From contig QAKI01000041.1 in NCBI GenBank assembly GCA_003343905.1, forward strand, positions 1 through 9,510: a stretch of DNA of 9,510 nucleotides. Reading direction: 5' to 3'. The notes under the pieces were generated by a model. The model made no database searches and was not told the DNA's origin. It saw only the letters and a list, made by a program, of their open reading frames with translations. The translations under genes and the position numbers were made by a program. Below, piece by piece: positions 5,499 through 9,510 of this stretch (the stretch's first letter is position 1; the number at the start of each line of letters is the position of its first letter). The DNA comes from Subdoligranulum variabile (GTDB lineage Bacteria > Bacillota > Clostridia > Oscillospirales > Ruminococcaceae).

Positions 5499-7367
5499 AT
5501 GGCAACATCACTGACAAACCTGTTTAACTTTGGCAGGCCTCTTCCACCGCCTTTTGACAAACTAGCAAGCAAAAAGATAAAAGGCATTGCCTCTAAGTAT
5601 GGCGGGACAGAAGCAACCCTGTGCGCTCCTATCATCAAGGCAGTTCATGCCCTGTGCGCCTGCCAGAACGGTGGAGAGGGGGCTGTAGGAACGGTAATTC
5701 CCACCACCTGTGTGGCAGAGTACAAGTCCTCCATGGGGCCGGACGCCTATCACTTGGTGGTATACGATTCTGTTACCGGGAACTTGCAAGCCAGTGTCTA
5801 TGACAAAAACACTGAGCTTATGGAGCAGTACACAGCCCATGCTACCGGAAGGGATGGAGCTGCCCTGTTTTTCGCCATGATGCCCCTGCTGTTGAAGGAC
5901 GAGGAATTCAAAGAAAACTATCTGACCTACCAGAAACAGTACAAAAATGGGTATCCAGATCTTCTCAAAGCAACGAATGCTATGGGAGTCCTCTGTGACA
6001 ATACCTACCGAAGGGTAAAGGACGATACCTGCCCCGCACACCTGAAGGTAAACGTGGACCGGTCCGGCAACTTGATGCGGGTTTCCCGCGCTCAGCTGGA
6101 CTCAGGAATATTCCAGCCCACAGAGGTGTTAGCCGGAGAATTCTCCATCTTCATCCAAAGTGGGAAGGCGACTGTACACAGCCCTGTAAAGACGGTTTCC
6201 CACAAGGATTTTGTTGGGAAATATGTACTGGATCCCACCCGTAAGCTTTCCGCTGGAGAGCAGGCCCAGGTGCCCGTCCTCCCAGAGTGGTATATCATTC
6301 CCCCCGAGGCGGTGGACATCTGTAAGCACGCCAAGCTTACCACAGGGAAACCCACTCAGATGCGCAATTTTCTTCTTCGTGGTCCTGCCGGAACCGGCAA
6401 GACCATGGGTGCCAAGGCCATTGCGGCAGGTCTGGGGCTTCCTTACATGAAGTACACCTGTTCAGCAGGATCAGAAATATATGATTTTGTTGGCACAGTG
6501 TTTCCCAATACGGAGGACTTTTCCACTGGGGACACAAATCTGGATCAAGAGCGGGAGCAGCTGCGAGCTATGGGTGGTATCAACTATGCCAATGTGAGCA
6601 AACTGCTGAAACTTCCTGGCCTAGACGACATGGACTACGATCCTGCAGGGGTGTACCTTGCCCTCACCGGGGTGGAAAACCCCAACGCCACCTCCCAAGA
6701 TTGTATGGGGCTGGTGTTGGAGAAAGTTACCGATAAGGTGAGGCAGCTCATCACCGTGCCGGAGGGTTCTTCTGGCCAGACGTACACCTATGTGGAAACG
6801 GATTTCATCAAGGCACTGAAGAATGGTTACTTGGTGGAGCTTCAAGAGCCATCTACCATCCTGCAGCCCGGTGTACTGGTGGGCCTCAACTCTTTGCTGG
6901 AGCAAGGGGGAACTATCACTTTGCCCACAGGTGAGGTGATCCGCCGCCACCCGGATGCGGTTGTGGTGGTTACCACCAATGTCAGCTATGAAGGATGCAG
7001 GGCTATGAACCAGAGTGTGGTGGACCGGATGAGCCTTGTCAAGGACATCGAGCTTCCCAGCCCAGAAGTCATGGCCCAGCGAGTCATGGCAGTTACCGGA
7101 GCTACAGATGAATATCGGGTATACCAGATGGTGGAAGTAGTAAATGACTTAGCCGCGTACTGCCGGAAAAACGGCATCACCGATGGAACTGTGGGAATGA
7201 GGAGTCTGATCGACTGGGTAACCAGCGCGGAGATCTCCGGAGATCCTTACACTTCTGCTATGGATACCATTATCAGCAAAGCCACCTCTGATGAGGAGGA
7301 CCGGGAAGCATTGATCACATCGGTGCTGGACCCGATCTTCGCTCCCAAACGCCGGAAAACCGCGTGA
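5499..7367 (+). CDS. MoxR/dynein-type AAA+ ATPase with non-canonical Walker B
   Basis: This is a 622-aa protein with an ATPase core in its second half. The Walker A, GPAGTGKT, is at residues 295-302. The Walker B position reads GYLVELQEPS (443-452), with Gln449-Glu450 where DE is normal, so the metal-binding Asp is replaced but the catalytic Glu is kept. VVVVTTN ends at Asn494 as sensor 1, and VDRMS with Arg510 may be the arginine finger. The order and the segment LNSLLEQGGTITLPTGEVI resemble MoxR and dynein-related AAA+ proteins, which remodel partner complexes and usually act with a VWA or metalloprotein partner. Residues 1-230 form an N-terminal region I cannot assign. AAAGGA is 10 nt before ATG 5499. 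The next gene's RBS overlaps this stop (TGAGGAGG), so the two are coupled. Confidence 0.85.
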   Translation: MATSLTNLFNFGRPLPPPFDKLASKKIKGIASKYGGTEATLCAPIIKAVHALCACQNGGEGAVGTVIPTTCVAEYKSSMGPDAYHLVVYDSVTGNLQASVYDKNTELMEQYTAHATGRDGAALFFAMMPLLLKDEEFKENYLTYQKQYKNGYPDLLKATNAMGVLCDNTYRRVKDDTCPAHLKVNVDRSGNLMRVSRAQLDSGIFQPTEVLAGEFSIFIQSGKATVHSPVKTVSHKDFVGKYVLDPTRKLSAGEQAQVPVLPEWYIIPPEAVDICKHAKLTTGKPTQMRNFLLRGPAGTGKTMGAKAIAAGLGLPYMKYTCSAGSEIYDFVGTVFPNTEDFSTGDTNLDQEREQLRAMGGINYANVSKLLKLPGLDDMDYDPAGVYLALTGVENPNATSQDCMGLVLEKVTDKVRQLITVPEGSSGQTYTYVETDFIKALKNGYLVELQEPSTILQPGVLVGLNSLLEQGGTITLPTGEVIRRHPDAVVVVTTNVSYEGCRAMNQSVVDRMSLVKDIELPSPEVMAQRVMAVTGATDEYRVYQMVEVVNDLAAYCRKNGITDGTVGMRSLIDWVTSAEISGDPYTSAMDTIISKATSDEEDREALITSVLDPIFAPKRRKTA

Positions 7368-7379
7368 GGAGGCAAACCT

Positions 7380-8456
7380 ATGGCACGAGTCAATCACAAG
7401 AAAGTCAAGCAGCTCATTCAACAAAAGCGGGGCAAGATCACCGACCAGGAGTTTTTTACAAGCAAGCTTCTGGCTTACCATTTCGAAGATATGGCCACTG
7501 CTCAAACAAAACGATATAGCGTTGGTCGCAGGATCCGTGTCAAACTCCTTTGGGAACCGGACAATAGGGACCTTGCCTACACCGATAACCTGGTTGTCAC
7601 CATCAATCCTGGCCATCCCTCCATCACGCATTTTCCCACCCGGGAAGAACGGTATCAGATGGTGTGTGGACTCTTTGCGCATGAGCTCGGGCATTGCCTG
7701 TACACAGATTTTCTGGCACAGCAGACATATCGGAACAATCTGTCCGCCTGCCGCTGGTATCCAGAAAAGCCCAAATTGATCCGCACACAGGATGTAAAAA
7801 GTGAGCATGAGTTCTGGGAGTATGCCCAGGAGGATCCACAAAACCTTGCTCTGCTAGGGAGAGTTGCCCTAGAGATCGGCAATGTGCTGGAGGATGCTGC
7901 CATAGAGAACCGGGTGCTGGAACAGTTCCCGGGAACTTTGGGGCAGGCCCTGGATTTTGTAAGAACCTGGCAGTGGCGAGAGATGCCCACGGTCACCCAG
8001 CTCAAAGAGTTGGAGACTACAGGGACGCCCATGTTTTACAGTCTTCTCCAGCTGATACTTTCCTATGGAAAGTTTGGGGAGCTAAAATATGGAGAAGAGC
8101 CTCTCAGTGAGGAGCATATTCAAACCATATTTGACTTGCTTCCTGAGCTGGATAAGGACCTGCAAACACGGTCCGGCAAAAACCGATGGATCACAGTGAA
8201 TGATATCCTCATTCGATGCTGGGAGCAGATCCGGGATTATCTGGAGGCCCTGAAGCGCCGGCAGCAAGACAGTGGCTCCGGGGATGGTGGTTCCATCTTT
8301 TCTCAGTTGGAGAAGGAGCTGTCTGTTTTGGCCGGTGGTTCCACCAGAGGTAAGGGCTCAACAGCCCCTGTTTCAGAGATGGTAGAGGATGGTTGGAGTG
8401 CCGCGCCCACGGTCCCAAGGGAGATATTCCATATACCGTTGGGGGAAGCGATGTAG
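7380..8456 (+). CDS. HExxH metalloprotein, partner of the AAA+ ATPase, probably C-terminally truncated
   Basis: This is a 358-aa protein. VCGLFAHELGHCLYTDF places a zincin motif, H101-E102-x-x-H105, and NVLEDAAIENRV (168-179, with E171/D172/E176) could give the third zinc ligand. Proteins of this sort next to a MoxR-type ATPase typically carry a C-terminal VWA domain with a DxSxS metal site. None is present here, and the length is about half of what I expect for such proteins (from memory, not a search). After a Gly/Ser-rich linker (DSGSGDGGSIFS) the frame runs into sequence that, in another frame, codes for the YqaJ N-terminus, so its last 20-30 residues are probably not native. The RBS GAGGAGG lies 7 nt before ATG 7380. 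It may be a peptidase or only a metal-binding scaffold. Confidence 0.75.
   Translation: MARVNHKKVKQLIQQKRGKITDQEFFTSKLLAYHFEDMATAQTKRYSVGRRIRVKLLWEPDNRDLAYTDNLVVTINPGHPSITHFPTREERYQMVCGLFAHELGHCLYTDFLAQQTYRNNLSACRWYPEKPKLIRTQDVKSEHEFWEYAQEDPQNLALLGRVALEIGNVLEDAAIENRVLEQFPGTLGQALDFVRTWQWREMPTVTQLKELETTGTPMFYSLLQLILSYGKFGELKYGEEPLSEEHIQTIFDLLPELDKDLQTRSGKNRWITVNDILIRCWEQIRDYLEALKRRQQDSGSGDGGSIFSQLEKELSVLAGGSTRGKGSTAPVSEMVEDGWSAAPTVPREIFHIPLGEAM
8354..8456 (+). other. Overlap of two reading frames, probable deletion junction
   Basis: The HExxH gene frame and the YqaJ frame are both open here. YqaJ-type sequence (WLECRAHGPKGDIPYTVGG) is read in one frame, while the other gives a meaningless tail (GWSAAPTVPREIFHIPLGE). 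Upstream of about 8370 the HExxH frame looks natural. GATGG occurs twice (8378-8382 and 8388-8392), which could be the microhomology at which a deletion closed. The loss would have taken the VWA domain and the YqaJ start. Confidence 0.5.
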
Positions 8457-9376
8457 CAGCCATCTTCGGTCTTTCCCCTTGGACCACACCCTTGGAGCTG
8501 TGGCTCATCAAGAAAGGCCGTAGAAAAGCTCCCGTTAAGAGTAACGAGGACCAGTTGGAGATGGGACACCTATTGGAACCCATTGCCGCACACTGGTTCG
8601 AAAAAAAGACGGGAAACCTGGTGATGGACGACACCTTTCTCTACCAGCATCCAGACCACCCCTACGCTCTGGCCAACATTGACCGGCGGTATACCCGCCA
8701 AGAAGATGGAGAACCGGGCATCTTGGAGTGCAAAAGCTGCACCTACCACAAGGCTGGAGATTGGGCAGAGGACGCTATTCCCCTCTATTATGAGTTGCAG
8801 CTTCGCTTTTATCTTGCTGTGTTGGATGTGGAATATGGGGCGTTCTCTTGTATCTGGGGCAATAATCCGGAAACCGACCTGGCCATGCCAGAGATCATTC
8901 GGGACGCTGCCAAAGAGGACATGATCTTTGAGCGTTTAGAGCAGTGGATCTGGAGCCTCGAGCACGACAAGCCCCCCACCATGGAGGACGTGAAACCGAA
9001 ATTGGCTCTGGAGTCCCTGGCCCGAATCTACGGCGCCAGCCTGCCGGAGATGCCCACTGTGGAGTTCTCCCCCAAATACGAGCGCTCCCTGCGGCAGATC
9101 GCCCTGCTTCAAGAAAAAATCGCAGCCTGTAACCAGGAAATCAAAACATACGAAAAGGAAGTGGAAGCGCACAGTGTGCGGATCGCCGAAGTCATGAGGG
9201 AGCACGAACATGGGGTGCTTGCCACCACAAAGGACAAGCTCCTCATTGACTTCGTGACAAGAACAACAAAACGGCCTGATTCCAAGGCCCTCAAGGAAAA
9301 ATATCCCACCGTGTACAGCGATGTGTTGAAAGTTTCCGAGAGCCGCAAACTAAAGGTCCATATCGAGCCGGCCTGA
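8393..9376 (+). CDS. YqaJ-family viral recombinase / exonuclease, irregular start
   Basis: This is a lambda-exonuclease-type nuclease that resects double-stranded DNA for single-strand annealing recombination. The motifs are intact: YTVGGSDVAAIFGLSPWTTP, Glu62 in LEP, Asp97 in ALANIDR, Glu112-Cys-Lys114 in LECKS (the ExK pair), and Gln136 in ELQLRFYLAV. A coiled-coil-like stretch (LLQEKIAACNQEIKTYEKEV) and a small C-terminal domain follow. The only start in frame after the TAA at 8351 is TTG 8393, with a weak AGAGG 4 nt before it. Family-like sequence (GWLECRAHGP) begins before this TTG, so the true N-terminus was probably lost. It overlaps the previous gene by 64 nt. SSB in the same operon would bind its product. 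Confidence 0.85.
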   Translation: MECRAHGPKGDIPYTVGGSDVAAIFGLSPWTTPLELWLIKKGRRKAPVKSNEDQLEMGHLLEPIAAHWFEKKTGNLVMDDTFLYQHPDHPYALANIDRRYTRQEDGEPGILECKSCTYHKAGDWAEDAIPLYYELQLRFYLAVLDVEYGAFSCIWGNNPETDLAMPEIIRDAAKEDMIFERLEQWIWSLEHDKPPTMEDVKPKLALESLARIYGASLPEMPTVEFSPKYERSLRQIALLQEKIAACNQEIKTYEKEVEAHSVRIAEVMREHEHGVLATTKDKLLIDFVTRTTKRPDSKALKEKYPTVYSDVLKVSESRKLKVHIEPA

Positions 9377-9396
9377 GCCGGAGAAAGGAGAACACC

Positions 9397-9510
9397 TTGC
9401 TGTGTAAGTTTAAACGGCTCATTTATCCCAAAAGGCCACCGGCAAAAGACACCGGTTACCGCATTGTGCTGTATCAGCCCTGTGAAAAACTGCGGGACTC
9501 CTCTGGCCAT
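9397..9510 (+). CDS. Start of a further operon gene (TTG start), runs out of window
   Basis: AAAGGAG (9384-9390) lies 6 nt before TTG 9397, and an open frame of 38 codons continues to the window edge. It reads LLCKFKRLIYPKRPP, then DTGYRIVLYQPCEKLRDSSG. The pattern (two short strands around GYRIVLYQP) could be an N-terminal OB-like domain such as that of RecD2-type helicases, but this is a weak guess. An ATG is absent near the RBS, so TTG is the best start. It follows the YqaJ gene after 20 nt and is surely in the same operon. Confidence 0.6.
   Translation, partial: MLCKFKRLIYPKRPPAKDTGYRIVLYQPCEKLRDSSGH

Noticed and set aside
7149..7841. Long 230-codon minus-strand frame across the end of the AAA+ gene and the start of the HExxH gene
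   Set aside because: It is antisense to two well-supported genes, has no RBS and shows no domain; long antisense frames are common opposite GC-richer coding DNA.
1..9510. CRISPR array, tRNA, rRNA
   Set aside because: No regularly spaced repeats, tRNA cloverleaf-like segments or rRNA sequence were seen on reading both strands.

Overview
The window looks like part of an integrative/conjugative or plasmid-like accessory element of a Clostridia-type Firmicute (gut Oscillospiraceae/Lachnospiraceae-like). The evidence is strong AGGAGG-type ribosome binding sites, XRE regulators, sigma-A-consensus promoters, Firmicute-style lipoproteins, and a DNA-processing block with ssb, a MoxR-like AAA+ ATPase, an HExxH protein and a YqaJ exonuclease. 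The organism and element type are inferred; no chromosomal housekeeping gene is present.

Left part (1-1245, + strand): the 3' end of an IS3-family transposase (DD35E residues visible) and its probable right end. Only 12 nt later comes an XRE regulator whose own upstream region seems to have been replaced by the IS. A weak terminator follows, then a 28-residue ORF with a very good ribosome binding site.

Middle part (about 1246-3920, mostly - strand, visibly AT-richer): a degraded lipoprotein operon. In transcription order it holds the tail of a TPR-like gene without a start, an intact 128-aa lipoprotein, a roughly 430-aa lipoprotein gene broken by one extra T in a T-run, and a well-signalled start of a further exported protein cut off after its signal peptide. 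A second XRE regulator lies upstream of these on the same strand, with a perfect 2 x 9 bp tandem repeat in its 5' region. The 8-mer GCAAATAA occurs at both presumed limits of this segment, which suggests an inserted cargo block, though this is not proved.

Right part (3900-9510, + strand): a perfect TTGACA-N17-TATAAT promoter is followed about 50 nt later by a strong intrinsic terminator placed before ssb, so the whole rightward operon may sit behind an attenuator or emit a short RNA. Then come ssb, an intergenic terminator-like hairpin, a two-helix membrane protein, a 622-aa AAA+ ATPase with an unusual Walker B (QE in place of DE), a 358-aa HExxH protein that lacks the VWA domain I would expect in a MoxR partner, a YqaJ-family exonuclease that overlaps it and lacks a normal start, and the first 38 codons of another gene. 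The ssb/YqaJ pair points to recombination or DNA maintenance. The AAA+/HExxH pair resembles MoxR-VWA chaperone-like systems. The overlap at 8354-8456 looks like a deletion junction that removed the end of one gene and the start of the next.

The best candidates for something undescribed are the membrane protein/AAA+/HExxH set linked to ssb and YqaJ, and the promoter-terminator leader that precedes it.
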